A stretch of 64,000 nt of DNA from Streptomyces sp. RPT161 (GTDB lineage Bacteria > Actinomycetota > Actinomycetes > Streptomycetales > Streptomycetaceae): the NCBI RefSeq assembly GCF_027533845.1, contig NZ_JAPZVN010000006.1, positions 62,001 to 126,000 on the forward strand, in the 5' to 3' direction. Positions 1 through 11,519 of the stretch are shown here, in pieces. Position numbers and translations under genes: made by a program. Within the stretch, counting starts at the first letter, position 1. Each line of letters starts with the position of its first letter. The notes under the pieces are model-generated. The model searched no databases and had not been told where the DNA came from. It saw only the letters and a list, made by a program, of their open reading frames with translations.

Positions 1-834
1 GACGCCGGCGAAGATCATGGGCATCTTCTCGTAGCCCCGAGTCAACACGTCGACGTTGACGGCCTGTTGGGCGGCCTGGGCGGTGGCCGTGCTGACCTCG
101 GCACGGTCGGCCGGAAGCACGGCGGTGACCCGGTCGGAGAGTTCGGACTGGGCGGTACCGGGCGCGGCGGCCAGGTCGATGCCGGTGTAGTGGCCGGGAG
201 AGGCGAACAGCCGCTGGGCGGTCGCCTTGTCGAACAGGGCGAGAGTACCGCCGGCCGTCACCCGGGGGTCCTTGGTGGAGACGATGCCGACGAGCCGCTT
301 GGTCATGACCGGACCGTTGGTGGCCATCGTGACCATGTCACCGATGCCGAACCCGCCGGCCGCGGCGGTTCCGCTGTCCACGGCCACCTCGTCACTGTTG
401 TGCGGGGCGCGGCCGTTCACGAGCGGGTAGCGGCTGTCCCTGCCTCCCTCGCCGGGTACGTAGGCGGCTGCCAGGTTCGCCCATGTCTTGCCGGCACGCA
501 GCGGGCTCCCGTCCTTGGCGGACAGGGTGGCAGTGCCGTCGGCCAAGGGGCGCGCGGTGGTGACACCCGGCAGCTTGGCGAGTTTCCGCACGAGCGCGTC
601 GTCGAGCACGGTGGTGCGCTGGTCCTCCGCGGTGGCCGACGGGGCGAACTTCGGCGTCACGCTGACCGCGATGTCCGCGAAGTTCCTGGATACGGCGGCG
701 CGGTAGGCGGCGGAGGAGGAGTCCGCGAAAACGAGCGTGCCGGAGACGAAGGCGACACCGAGACAGACCGCGAGCACGGTCATGAGCAGACGGGCTTTGT
801 GCGCAAGGACGTTGCGCAGGGCTGTTCGCAGCAT
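1..834 (-). CDS. ABC transporter permease, MacB/FtsX type (3' end outside window)
   Basis: Only the first 278 codons are in the window; the frame is still open at base 1. The protein starts with a short basic cytoplasmic stretch (MLRTALRNVLAHKAR), then one hydrophobic helix at about residues 17-38. A large extracytoplasmic MacB-type core domain follows, with segments such as LPGVTTARPLADGTA. This order is that of the permease half of MacB/LolE-like exporters. The ATPase gene lies 120 bp upstream on the same strand, so the two should form one transporter. The ATG at 834 fits the first membrane helix, but I see no strong ribosome binding site. The substrate cannot be inferred; a lipoprotein, peptide or drug is possible for the family. 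Confidence 0.85.
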   Translation of the reverse strand, partial: MLRTALRNVLAHKARLLMTVLAVCLGVAFVSGTLVFADSSSAAYRAAVSRNFADIAVSVTPKFAPSATAEDQRTTVLDDALVRKLAKLPGVTTARPLADGTATLSAKDGSPLRAGKTWANLAAAYVPGEGGRDSRYPLVNGRAPHNSDEVAVDSGTAAAGGFGIGDMVTMATNGPVMTKRLVGIVSTKDPRVTAGGTLALFDKATAQRLFASPGHYTGIDLAAAPGTAQSELSDRVTAVLPADRAEVSTATAQAAQQAVNVDVLTRGYEKMPMIFAGV

Positions 835-954
835 GGGGGCGATTCCAGGGGAGTGCGGAGTACGGAGAAAACAAAGAGCTGCCAGGTGCTGTGGGGGGCC
901 CGAAACGCGGGTGACTGTGCGAGGCGCGTGGCGGGCGCCCGCCACCTGGCCGGG

Positions 955-1737
955 TCAGCGCGTGCGGCTCTGGGCCTCGAACCGGAGCATCCGGTCGAGG
1001 ACCGCGTCAGCGGTCGGCTCGTGCAGCTCGTCCACGAGCAGGCCGTCGGCGAGGAACACCACCCGGTCCGCGTGTGCGGCGGCCACCGGGTCGTGGGTCA
1101 CCATCACCACCGTCTGCCCCAACTCCCGTACCGAGTCGCCCAGAAAGCCAAGGATCTCGGCGCCGGAGCGGGAGTCGAGGTTGCCAGTCGGCTCGTCGGC
1201 GAACACGATCTCGGGACGCGAGACCAGAGCGCGGGCAGCCGCGACCCGCTGCTGCTGGCCGCCGGACAGCTCAGTGGGCCGATGGGCGAGCCGACCCGCC
1301 AGGCCCACGGTGGTGACAACCGTCTCCAGCCAGGCCGGGTCCGGCTGACGTCCGGCGAGCCGCAGCGGCAGCGTGATGTTCTCCAGCGCGGTGAGCGTGG
1401 GCAGCAGGTTGAAGCCCTGGAAGACGAATCCCACCTTGTCCCGCCGCAGCGCGGTGAGCTGCTTGTCCGAAAGGGAGGCAAGCTCGGTTCCGCCGATGCG
1501 CGCCGAGCCGGAGGTGACCCGGTCCAGCCCGGCCATGCAGTGCATCAGCGTGGACTTGCCGGAACCGGAGGGACCCATGACGGCGGTGAACCGGCCCCGT
1601 GCGAACTCGACGAACACCGAGTCCAGCGCGGTGACCCGCGTCTCACCCTTCCCGTACACCTTGGTCAGACCCGTTGCGCGGGCAGCCGGTTCGGTGACGG
1701 GGGAGCCGGGTGCGGGGGTGGGGAACATCTGGGACAT
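955..1737 (-). CDS. ABC transporter ATP-binding protein (MacB/LolD type)
   Basis: A 260-residue nucleotide-binding subunit. Walker A is GPSGSGKST, the signature is LSGGQQQR, and Walker B ends in FADEPTGNLD. The NLDSRSG after Walker B is typical of the MacB/LolD/FtsE class, which works with FtsX-like permeases; the next gene downstream encodes one. The frame is open up to 1827, but I place the start at ATG 1737 (MSQMFPTPAPG) because a GGCGGAG ribosome binding site lies just upstream. The extra 30 residues of the longer form do not look conserved. The response-regulator gene of the neighbouring two-component system ends about 290 bp upstream, so that system may control the transporter, as is common for such pairs. 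Confidence 0.92.
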   Translation of the reverse strand: MSQMFPTPAPGSPVTEPAARATGLTKVYGKGETRVTALDSVFVEFARGRFTAVMGPSGSGKSTLMHCMAGLDRVTSGSARIGGTELASLSDKQLTALRRDKVGFVFQGFNLLPTLTALENITLPLRLAGRQPDPAWLETVVTTVGLAGRLAHRPTELSGGQQQRVAAARALVSRPEIVFADEPTGNLDSRSGAEILGFLGDSVRELGQTVVMVTHDPVAAAHADRVVFLADGLLVDELHEPTADAVLDRMLRFEAQSRTR

Positions 1738-2031
1738 GAGTACTCCGCCTGGGATTCGACGGTCCGCACAGAGCGCGGCGGGCCGGAGGGACACTCCCAT
1801 CCTCACCGCCTCCACCTGCGCAAACATCGCTCTACGGGCGGGAGTTGGGCTCTGTCCGAGGGAGGAGCCGAACGGTCCGCCTCCGCCCTCGGGCAGACCC
1901 TCAGGGGGAGGGGCCTATGCCGTTGGGGAGAGGAGGGCCTGCCCGCGCGGGACCACACCTCGTGCCACGGCCTCAGACCGTTCACACAGCAGGGAACCCG
2001 CGCCGCGCAGCGAGTGTCGTGGCGACGTCCT

Positions 2032-2709
2032 TCAGGAGACCAGACCCGCCCGGTGGGCGAGCAGCGCCGCCTGCACCCTGCTCGCCGAACCGGTCTTGTC
2101 CAAGATCGCGCCGACGTGCGTCTTCACGGTCCCGATCCCAATGCCGAGCCGCTCGGCGATGTCGTGGTTGGAAAGTCCCTCGCCGAGCATCACCAGGACC
2201 TCCCGCTCCCGGGAGGTGAGCCGGGCGATCCGTTCGTCCCCGACCGCGGACCGGGCCAGCCCGGATCCGCCGCCGCGCAGCATCCGGGCGATCACCGAAC
2301 CGGTGACGCCGGGAGAGAGCACGGCGTCACCGGCGGCAGCCGCCCGTACCGCGCTGATCAGCTCTTGGGGGCCCTCGTCCTTGAGGAGGAAGCCCGAGGC
2401 GCCCTCGCCCAGCGCCCGGACCACGTTGTCCTCGTCACCGAAGGTCGACAGCATCACCACACGCGGCGCCGGATCCAGGGCCAGCAACGGTGCGATCGCG
2501 CTCAGCCCGTCGCACACCGGCATCCGGATGTCCACCAGCGCCACGTCGGGACGGTGAGCGGCAGCCGCGTCCACGGCCTGGTGCCCATCGGCGGCTTCGG
2601 CGACGACGTCGATCCCGTCGGCGTGCCGGAGGATCAGCCGCACCCCGTGCCGGACCATCGCCTCGTCGTCGGCGAGCAGGACACGGATCGGCCGGGCGGG
2701 CTCGGTCAC
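2032..2709 (-). CDS. Response regulator, NarL/FixJ (LuxR-type HTH) family
   Basis: A 225-residue two-component response regulator. The receiver domain spans about residues 7-125, with acidic pocket D14/D15, phospho-acceptor D60 in LVDIRMP, and the conserved Lys in LLKDEGP. A LuxR-type helix-turn-helix fills about 160-220 (LTSREREVLVMLGEGLSNHDIAERL). It starts at GTG 2709, whose bases overlap the kinase stop codon (GTGA), so the two proteins are probably made by coupled translation from one mRNA. The ABC transporter genes downstream on the same strand are plausible targets, an inference from position only. Confidence 0.93.
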   Translation of the reverse strand: MTEPARPIRVLLADDEAMVRHGVRLILRHADGIDVVAEAADGHQAVDAAAAHRPDVALVDIRMPVCDGLSAIAPLLALDPAPRVVMLSTFGDEDNVVRALGEGASGFLLKDEGPQELISAVRAAAAGDAVLSPGVTGSVIARMLRGGGSGLARSAVGDERIARLTSREREVLVMLGEGLSNHDIAERLGIGIGTVKTHVGAILDKTGSASRVQAALLAHRAGLVS

Positions 2710-4427
2710 GGGGCGATCTCCCAGGGCGCGGCGTCCCGAACCAACGGGACGGTGAAACGGTCGATGGCGATCAGACGGTGTGCGGTGTCGAAGCAGTAGC
2801 GGGCCACGACCAAGCCGTCGGGGCGGCTCTCGGTGGCCCCGTTGAACGGGTAGACGCAGCCGACCGTGCCAGCGGGACGGGGCGGTTCGCGACCGGTGGC
2901 CGCGGCCCGCACGGCCAGGTTGTCCACCACGCCGTCCCTGGCCATGTCCTGGAAGCTCATGCCGATGTGGGGCAGCGGAGGCGGCCCGGTGCCTCGCGGG
3001 TGGCCGACGAACACGAAGCCGATCCCGAGGACCATCAGCACGCACAGTGCCACCATCCCGAAGGCGAGTGTCAGCGCCTCGGCCGTCCGGCGGCCGGGCT
3101 GAACGAAGTCCTGGCGCCCGACATGGTCCGCGCCACCGGACGAAGCGGTGTCGCCCGTCGGTCCGGGTGAGGCAGGCCCGGAGCCGGGTCGTTCCACGGC
3201 GACAATCTCACCGGGCTCGGTCGGCACGACCGCCTCCACCTGGAATCCGCCGGACGGCAGCGCAGCGGCGTCGAAGCTGCCGCCGAGCAGTTCGACCCGC
3301 TCCCGCAGACCGGCGAGGCCGCGCCCCGTGCCCATGTCCTCGCTGGGGGCCGACGGCTTCGGCGGCGCACCGTTGCGGACGGTGACCCGCACCGTCTCGT
3401 CACCGTGCACGACCCGCACCGTGACATGCGCCGCTGTCGCATACCGGTGCACATTGGTCAGCGCCTCCCGTACCACCCGGTGCACCGCGCGGCGAACCCG
3501 CTCCGGGCGGATGCCGAGATCCGCTCCCCTCCAGTCGAGCTGGACGGCGATTCCCCCGTCGCGGGACTCCGCCACCAGCGCCTCGATGCCCGCGCGGGTG
3601 CCGGTCGCGTCGGTGAGCGCGTCCGGCCCGGTGTCCCGGCCGAGCGGCCCGAGCACCCCGAGCGCCTGCCGCAACTCACGCATCGCGTCCTGGGTGGTAT
3701 GCCGTACCAGGACGGCCTCCTCGCGCAGCTCCGGGTGGGCGCGGTCCAAGGCCAGCTCCAGTCCGCCGGCGTACAGCGAGACGAGGCTGAGCCGGTGGCC
3801 GACCATGTCGTGCATCTCGGCGGCGATGCGGGACCGCTCCTGGACACGCGCCTCGCTGTCAGCGAGCCGCCTGGCCCGTTCCGCCGCGTCACCGCGCTCA
3901 CGAAGCGCCCTGACCAGTCGGCCCTGCTGTCCGTACGCCGTGCCGACCAGGCCGGGCACGACCACCGCGGTCACCGCGAGGACCAGCCCCAGCGCCACCC
4001 CGTACGGCACCGATCCGGGGCCGAACCAGGGGGCGACCGCCGTCGCGGACAGCACGCAGAGGAGACCGGCCGCACCGAGGAGTCGGGCCCGCCTACGCGC
4101 CCGAACCGTGCGGCGGGCCACGCTGTACGCGGTCGCCGCCGTGACCGGCCCGAGGCAGGGCAGCGTGCCGGTGAGCACCGCGAGCACCAGCAGCACCGCG
4201 CCAGGAAGCCGACGACGCAGCGGCAGGAGCACGGCACCGGCGGGAACCGCCAGCAGCTGGAATCCCGGGTGCGGCAGGTAATCGAGACGCACGGCCACCG
4301 CGTACAGGCCCGCAGTCGCCAGCGCCGCGCCGACCACCTCCACCACCGGCGACACGGATCCGCGGGAGAACGGCGCGGCGAACGGGCGGCAGCGGGTGAA
4401 ACGGCGGAAGGGGCTGGTGAGCGACAC
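2706..4427 (-). CDS. Sensor histidine kinase (HisKA_3) with extra C-terminal membrane/extracytoplasmic segment
   Basis: A 573-residue sensor kinase. The N-terminal 165 residues hold several hydrophobic segments. The H-box is EMHDMVGHRLS with phospho-acceptor H206, and a HATPase_c domain covers about 290-400 (N-box REALTNVHRYA, G-box GTGRGLAGL). Unlike most NarL-type kinases, the protein does not end there: after a Pro/Gly-rich linker there is one more strong membrane helix at about 450-475, then about 94 residues with two cysteines. The helix pattern would put this tail outside the membrane. The start is GTG 4427 with a weak ribosome binding site, so a different start is possible. The gene is translationally coupled to its response regulator. 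Confidence 0.9.
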   Translation of the reverse strand: MSLTSPFRRFTRCRPFAAPFSRGSVSPVVEVVGAALATAGLYAVAVRLDYLPHPGFQLLAVPAGAVLLPLRRRLPGAVLLVLAVLTGTLPCLGPVTAATAYSVARRTVRARRRARLLGAAGLLCVLSATAVAPWFGPGSVPYGVALGLVLAVTAVVVPGLVGTAYGQQGRLVRALRERGDAAERARRLADSEARVQERSRIAAEMHDMVGHRLSLVSLYAGGLELALDRAHPELREEAVLVRHTTQDAMRELRQALGVLGPLGRDTGPDALTDATGTRAGIEALVAESRDGGIAVQLDWRGADLGIRPERVRRAVHRVVREALTNVHRYATAAHVTVRVVHGDETVRVTVRNGAPPKPSAPSEDMGTGRGLAGLRERVELLGGSFDAAALPSGGFQVEAVVPTEPGEIVAVERPGSGPASPGPTGDTASSGGADHVGRQDFVQPGRRTAEALTLAFGMVALCVLMVLGIGFVFVGHPRGTGPPPLPHIGMSFQDMARDGVVDNLAVRAAATGREPPRPAGTVGCVYPFNGATESRPDGLVVARYCFDTAHRLIAIDRFTVPLVRDAAPWEIAP

Positions 4428-4542
4428 GCTGACCAGTATCGACGTCCCACCGCTACACAGACGTGAACCTCACGGGCGATCTGCGCTCTACCGAAAGACA
4501 GAGGCAGGGCGCCGAACACGTCAACGCATGGCTCGGCAACGG

Positions 4543-4992
4543 CTACAGCAGCAGGTCGAACAGGCCGAGGACCTGCTCCCACTCCGGGGTGAGCGGGTGG
4601 GTGCGGTCCGGGGCGATGATCCGGAACGACTTCGCCATCGCCAGGCTCAGCCCGCCCGCGATGGCCGGGAGTCTGTGCTGTGTCTCCTCGCTGGCCGACA
4701 GTTCCAGTGCGGGGTGGGTGGCCAACTGGTCGAGCAGCGGCTGTAGTTCGATCTCCTGGTCGAGCTGTTTGAAGGCGTGGATGCTCTCCTGCAGTCCCTT
4801 GGTGATGGGAAGGTCCTGCGGTTCGATGATGTCCCGACCGTTGGCCTTGGCCTTGGCCTGGGCGATGAGGAAGAAGTCGTAGAGCTTCTGGTCGATGAAG
4901 TCGGCGTAGCGCTTGAGGTCGTTCTTGTCGACGGAGAGTCCGGCCGCGGCCCGAAAGAAGCGTTCGAACTTGGTCACACCCATGACGGGCAT
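4543..4992 (-). CDS. DUF1931 family protein (double histone-fold type)
   Basis: A 149-residue soluble protein that I recognise as DUF1931 by its start (MGVTKFERFFRAAAGLSVDKND) and the DIIEPQDLPITKGLQESI block. Members of known structure carry two histone-like folds in one chain; their role is not established. The start is ATG 4992, because a full AGGAGG box lies 8 nt upstream; a GTG at 5001 falls inside that box. It is the last gene of the chaperone/redox operon, 47 nt after the cNMP/FAD gene, so it is probably co-expressed under protein-damaging or oxidative stress. A function in DNA packaging is only a guess from the fold. Confidence 0.85.
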   Translation of the reverse strand: MPVMGVTKFERFFRAAAGLSVDKNDLKRYADFIDQKLYDFFLIAQAKAKANGRDIIEPQDLPITKGLQESIHAFKQLDQEIELQPLLDQLATHPALELSASEETQHRLPAIAGGLSLAMAKSFRIIAPDRTHPLTPEWEQVLGLFDLLL

Positions 4993-5039
4993 ACCGATCA
5001 CCTCCTGAGGTGGGTTGGGCCGTGTCGGCCCGATCGAGG

Positions 5040-6734
5040 TCAGTCCTGGGCGGAAACTCCCACCTCCCTGAGACGCTCGTGGATCAGGCGTACGGCCATC
5101 GCTCCCTCGCCGATGGCGGAGGCCACCCGCTTGATCGAGCCGCTGCGTACGTCTCCGACGGCGAAGACGCCCGGCCTACTGGTCTCCAGCGCCATGGGGG
5201 ACCGGCCCAGGTAACTCCAGTCGTTCTCCTGGGTGTTCGCGGCGGCGTCCTGACCCGTCTCCACGAAGCCGTGCGAATCCAGGCAGACCGCACCCTCCAG
5301 CCATGTGGTGCACGGCTCGGCCCCGATGAAGATGAAGAGTGCTCGTACCGGCAGGGTGCGACGGTCCCCGGTGCGGTTGTCCTCCACGGTCACCGACTCC
5401 ACGGAGCGGTCCCCGTGCACCTCACGCACTTCGGTGTGCAACTGGACGTCGATTCCCGGATGCCGCTCGATCCGGTCGACGAGGTAGCGGGACATGTCGG
5501 CGCCGAGGTCGCCACCGCGCACCAGCAGGTGGACCTTCGGCACCTGCCGGGCGAGGAAGAGCGAGGCCTGCCCGGCCGAGTTGCCCCCGCCGACCACCGC
5601 GACGGGATCGGCACGGCACCTGCGGGCCTCCACGAGCGTGGCCGCGTAGTACACGCCCAGGCCCTCCAGTTCGTCGATGCGGGGGACGTTCAGCCGACGG
5701 TAGTGGGCACCGGTGGCGAGCACGATCGTCCGGCCCATGGCCGGGCCCTCCTCGTCAAGGGAGACGACGTAGTGGTCTTCCCTCCGCTCCAGCCCGACCG
5801 CCTGTACCGGCACGGTGATCCCGGCACCGAACCGGGTCGCCTGCACGACAGCCCGCTCGGCGAGTTCGGCGCCCGAGATTCCAGCGGGGAAGCCGAGGTA
5901 GTTCTCGATCCGGGAGGACGTGGCCGCCTGGCCTCCGGTGGCCACTCCCTCCAGCACGGTGGTCCGCAGCCCTTCGGAGGCCCCGTAGACAGCGGCGGCG
6001 AGCCCGGCCGGTCCGGCGCCCACGACCAGCAGGTCACGTACGTGGTCGTTGGGTTCGGCGGAGCGCATGCCGAGGGCGCGGGCCAGCTCGGCGTTGCCCG
6101 GATTGCGCAGTACCCGGCTGCTGTTGAGCACGACCACGGGCGTGTCGGAGGCGGGGATGCCCAGCCGCTTGAGCAGTGACTCCGCTCCCTTGTCCTTCTC
6201 CAGGTCGATCCACCGGTGCGGAAGGCGGTTGCGGGCGGCGAACTCAAGCAGTCGGCGGGTGTCGGACGAGTAGCCCGAGCCGACGATCCGGAAGCCGGTG
6301 CCCTGCCCCACCAGTTCGGAACGCCGCAGCAGATAGGCGCGGAATATCAGGTCGCCGAGGGCGGGTTCACTGGCCAGCAGCGCGCGTAGTTCGCCGGCAT
6401 CCACCACGAGGACCGTCCCGCTTTCGACGACCACGGCGGTGAAGAACGCGGCCTGGCCTTCCAGGAGCGCGAGTTCGCCGAGGAAGCGCCGCGGGCCGTG
6501 TATCCGCAGGACGCGTTCGTCGACTCCGTATCCCTCCAGGATCGCCACTTTGCCACTGAGCACGACGATGAACTCGGTGCAGACCTGGCCCTCGCGGAAG
6601 AGGACTTCACCGGCCTCCACCTTCCGCTTGTCGCCGCATGCGGCCAGCACCTCGATCTGCTGGTCGGAAAGCCGGGGGTACGCACCGTGTGTGTCGGGCG
6701 TCTCGTCAGCGCGCACGGCGTCGCCGCCGCCCAT
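5040..6734 (-). CDS. Cyclic-nucleotide-binding domain fused to thioredoxin-reductase-like FAD protein, no CxxC
   Basis: About 564 residues. A cNMP-binding (Crp/EPAC-type) domain covers about 20-140, with FLGELALLEGQ as its phosphate-binding cassette. A linker of about 70 residues looks thioredoxin/glutaredoxin-like. Then comes a thioredoxin-reductase-like flavoprotein with FAD motif GAGPAGLAAA, NADPH motif VVGGGNSAGQ and C-terminal GVFAVGDVR. The redox CxxC that precedes the NADPH motif in real thioredoxin reductases is replaced (AATLVEARRC), so direct reduction of thioredoxin is unlikely. ATG 6734 has a GGGAG box 5 nt upstream. GTG 6773, which overlaps the preceding stop as GTGA, is the alternative start. 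The UBP zinc-finger and thioredoxin genes lie directly upstream in the same operon. Confidence 0.88.
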   Translation of the reverse strand: MGGGDAVRADETPDTHGAYPRLSDQQIEVLAACGDKRKVEAGEVLFREGQVCTEFIVVLSGKVAILEGYGVDERVLRIHGPRRFLGELALLEGQAAFFTAVVVESGTVLVVDAGELRALLASEPALGDLIFRAYLLRRSELVGQGTGFRIVGSGYSSDTRRLLEFAARNRLPHRWIDLEKDKGAESLLKRLGIPASDTPVVVLNSSRVLRNPGNAELARALGMRSAEPNDHVRDLLVVGAGPAGLAAAVYGASEGLRTTVLEGVATGGQAATSSRIENYLGFPAGISGAELAERAVVQATRFGAGITVPVQAVGLERREDHYVVSLDEEGPAMGRTIVLATGAHYRRLNVPRIDELEGLGVYYAATLVEARRCRADPVAVVGGGNSAGQASLFLARQVPKVHLLVRGGDLGADMSRYLVDRIERHPGIDVQLHTEVREVHGDRSVESVTVEDNRTGDRRTLPVRALFIFIGAEPCTTWLEGAVCLDSHGFVETGQDAAANTQENDWSYLGRSPMALETSRPGVFAVGDVRSGSIKRVASAIGEGAMAVRLIHERLREVGVSAQD

Positions 6735-6769
6735 GACGGCTCCCTCTCCCCGGTCCGGTGCCCGGCCGC

Positions 6770-7033
6770 TCACACGAACGCCTCATGTGCGAAGCACCAG
6801 CGCCAGTTCTCGCCCGGTTGCAGCGAGCGGACGATGGGGTGTCCGATGGCGGCGGCGTGCGCCCTGGCGTGCCGGCCCGGCGAGGAGTCGCAGCAGCCGA
6901 CGTGTCCGCAGGTGAGGCAGAGGCGCAGGTGCACCCAGCCCATGCCGAGCCTGAGGCACTCCTCGCATCCGTCGGGGGTCCTCGGAACGACGTCGCGGAC
7001 CAGGCTCAGATGGGGGTCGTGAAGGACGGTCAT
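6770..7033 (-). CDS. UBP-type zinc finger protein
   Basis: An 87-residue single-domain protein with the Cys/His pattern of the ZnF-UBP fold: CEEC, then CLTCGHVGCCD, then H residues in GRHARAHAAAIGHP and a final WCFAH. In eukaryotes this domain binds the C-terminal GlyGly of ubiquitin; actinobacterial free-standing copies have no established ligand. The start ATG 7033 follows a GGAGG box. The gene sits between thioredoxin and the cNMP/FAD protein with almost no spacing, which suggests a shared redox or protein-quality role. Confidence 0.9.
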   Translation of the reverse strand: MTVLHDPHLSLVRDVVPRTPDGCEECLRLGMGWVHLRLCLTCGHVGCCDSSPGRHARAHAAAIGHPIVRSLQPGENWRWCFAHEAFV

Positions 7034-7048
7034 GGTTGCCTCCGGGCG

Positions 7049-7510
7049 TCAAGCGGGTTGGGCGCGGCGGGAGAGCGTCTGCTCCACCCAGTCCCGCAGC
7101 ACGTTGGGCGGTGCGGCGCCGGTCTGCCGTGAGATCTCCCTGCCCTGGTCGAGGATGAGGAGGGTCGGGACGGCCTGCACACCGAACCGCTGCTGCAACT
7201 GTGGAGACTTGTCGATGTCCACCTTGACCAGCTTGATCCGGCCGGCCATGTCGCGCGCCACCCGCTCCAGCGCGGGGCTGACCATTCGGCAGGGGCCGCA
7301 CCAGGTGGCCCACAGGTCCACCAGGACCGGCAGCGTCGACTGCTCGGCGACCTCGGCGAAGTCCTGGCTGGTGGCGTCAACGATCCAGGGCAGCGCCTGG
7401 TGGCAGTTTCCGCACTTGGGGGTGCCGTCCGCGGCGGCCGGAATCCGGTTGGTCCTCCCGCAGTTCTCGCACCTGACGGTCTGCGTCCGCCGGTGTGCGG
7501 TGCCGCTCAT
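7049..7510 (-). CDS. Thioredoxin with N-terminal zinc ribbon (Trx2 type)
   Basis: A 153-residue thioredoxin with the active site WATWCGPC. It carries the extra N-terminal zinc-binding module of Trx2-type proteins, formed by CENC and CGNC at about residues 14-36. Trx2 enzymes are cytosolic disulfide reductases in which zinc tunes redox behaviour during oxidative stress. ATG 7510 has an AGGAGG box just upstream. The gene follows clpB by 21 nt and is part of the chaperone operon, so reduced protein thiols and refolding are probably coordinated here. Confidence 0.95.
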   Translation of the reverse strand: MSGTAHRRTQTVRCENCGRTNRIPAAADGTPKCGNCHQALPWIVDATSQDFAEVAEQSTLPVLVDLWATWCGPCRMVSPALERVARDMAGRIKLVKVDIDKSPQLQQRFGVQAVPTLLILDQGREISRQTGAAPPNVLRDWVEQTLSRRAQPA

Positions 7511-7531
7511 GACGCCTCCTGACGACCGCGG

Positions 7532-10158
<2,627 letters not shown>

Positions 10159-10168
<10 letters not shown>

Positions 10169-10557
10169 GGCGGTCCACTCCTTCGCTGTCCGATGGGTGC
10201 GTCGGCTCGCGGATGGGCGGCGTTCACGCGGCGCAGTTCGGTCTCCAAGGACTCGATCCGGTCAAGTAGGTCCAGGACCAGCCCGATCGCGGCGTAGTTG
10301 AGACAGAGTCCGGTCCGCAGTCGTTGGACACGGGCGATGGCGGACGGTGCGGTCGCGGCGAACCACAGCTCTCCGGAGGCGTCCCGGGCGGCGTCCACCA
10401 GGCTCAGCGCGACGAACCGGCGGACCAGGTCGGGGTGCAGGCCGCTGCGGCGGGCGACGACGTCAAGGCTGAGCCGGTACGGGCGGGTCAGCGGGTAGTG
10501 GACCGTTGCCGTCTCCCGTGCGCGCTGTGCCGCGGTCGGCGTGGGACGGACGCTCAT
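10159..10557 (-). CDS. cbpM: Chaperone modulator CbpM (MerR-like)
   Basis: A 132-residue protein with a MerR-like helix-turn-helix ([24 protein letters not shown]) and a C-terminal helix rich in Leu and Arg ([18 protein letters not shown]). That architecture and the location directly after a CbpA-type DnaJ match CbpM, which binds the J-domain of CbpA and limits its stimulation of DnaK. The start ATG 10557 lies one base after the cbpA stop, and the end overlaps clpB. It could in principle also bind DNA. Confidence 0.87.
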
Positions 10558-10558
10558 C

Positions 10559-11515
10559 TCACTGCCTCCTCGGGTCGAAGGTCGAAACGGCGGCCAACTC
10601 CTCGAACAGTTCCTTCTCCTTGGGAGTCGGCGAGGGCGGGACCGCTATTCGGATGTGGGCGTACAGGTCGCCCGGCCTGCCCTTCGGGTTGGGCATGCCT
10701 TCCCCGCGCAGCCGCAGTCGGCGGCCGCTGGAGGAGCCGGGCGGGACGGTGACCTTGGCGGTGCCGCTCGGTGTCGCCAGTGGCACGGTCGCGCCCAGGG
10801 CCGCCTCCCACGGGGTCACCGGCAGGTCGACATGGATGTCGCGTCCGGACAGCCGGTACCGCTTGTGGGGGAGGATCCGCACCCTCAGGTACAGGTCGCC
10901 GGCCGGGCCGTCGCCCATGCCCTGGCCGCCTTCTCCGGCGAGCCGGATCCGCTGGCCGTCGACCACACCGGACGGTATGTCCACGTCGTAGGTGCGAGGG
11001 TGCTCCGGTCCGCCGATGGTCACCTTCCGCTTGCCGCCGCGGTGTGCCTCCTCCACGGTGAGCCGGAGTTCGGCCTCCTGGTCGGCGCCCGGCATCGGGC
11101 CGGGGGCGCCGCGGCCGCCGAACATACCGCCGAACAGGTCCTCGATGTTGATTCCGGCGCCCTCGAAGCCCTCACCACTGGTGTAGACCCGAGTCCGTCC
11201 GCCGCCGGGCGCGCCGCCGGTGGTCCAGCGAACCCGACCGCCGCCACCACCGAATCCGGCGCCTGCGGCCACCCGCTCGTCGTAGTCCTCCGGAATCTGC
11301 CGGAAGTCCGGACCGAAGCGGTCGTACCGTGCGCGGGTCTTCGGGTCGGACAGCACCTGGTATGCCTCGTTGATCTCCTTGAACCGCTCTTCGGCGGCCG
11401 GGTCGCTGTTGATGTCCGGGTGGTTCTGGCGGGCGAGCTTGCGGAAGGCCTGCTGGATCTCGTCCGCGCTCGCGTTGCGCGACACACCCAGCACTTCGTA
11501 GTAATCGCGCGCCAT
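10559..11515 (-). CDS. cbpA: DnaJ-type co-chaperone CbpA (type II, no zinc finger)
   Basis: A 318-residue Hsp40. The J-domain occupies residues 1-70 with the catalytic HPD at 32-34. A Gly/Phe-rich stretch (about 85-145) follows, then two C-terminal substrate-binding beta domains. The CxxCxGxG zinc repeats of classical DnaJ are absent, which makes it CbpA-like. It stimulates the ATPase of the DnaK encoded two genes upstream. It is separated from grpE by 4 nt and from cbpM by one, a typical operon arrangement. Confidence 0.94.
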   Translation of the reverse strand: MARDYYEVLGVSRNASADEIQQAFRKLARQNHPDINSDPAAEERFKEINEAYQVLSDPKTRARYDRFGPDFRQIPEDYDERVAAGAGFGGGGGRVRWTTGGAPGGGRTRVYTSGEGFEGAGINIEDLFGGMFGGRGAPGPMPGADQEAELRLTVEEAHRGGKRKVTIGGPEHPRTYDVDIPSGVVDGQRIRLAGEGGQGMGDGPAGDLYLRVRILPHKRYRLSGRDIHVDLPVTPWEAALGATVPLATPSGTAKVTVPPGSSSGRRLRLRGEGMPNPKGRPGDLYAHIRIAVPPSPTPKEKELFEELAAVSTFDPRRQ

Positions 11516-11519
11516 GCCG

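Noticed and set aside
1373..2557. Other long frames antisense to real genes (also around 15925-17886, 11514-13841, 9020-10301, 46769-48103)
   Set aside because: They are shadows: low-complexity translations without motifs, on the wrong strand or frame of recognisable genes.
67..2799. Long plus-strand open frame of 910 codons opposite the ABC and two-component genes
   Set aside because: It is antisense to well-supported genes, Gly/Arg-rich without domains, and results from high GC content.
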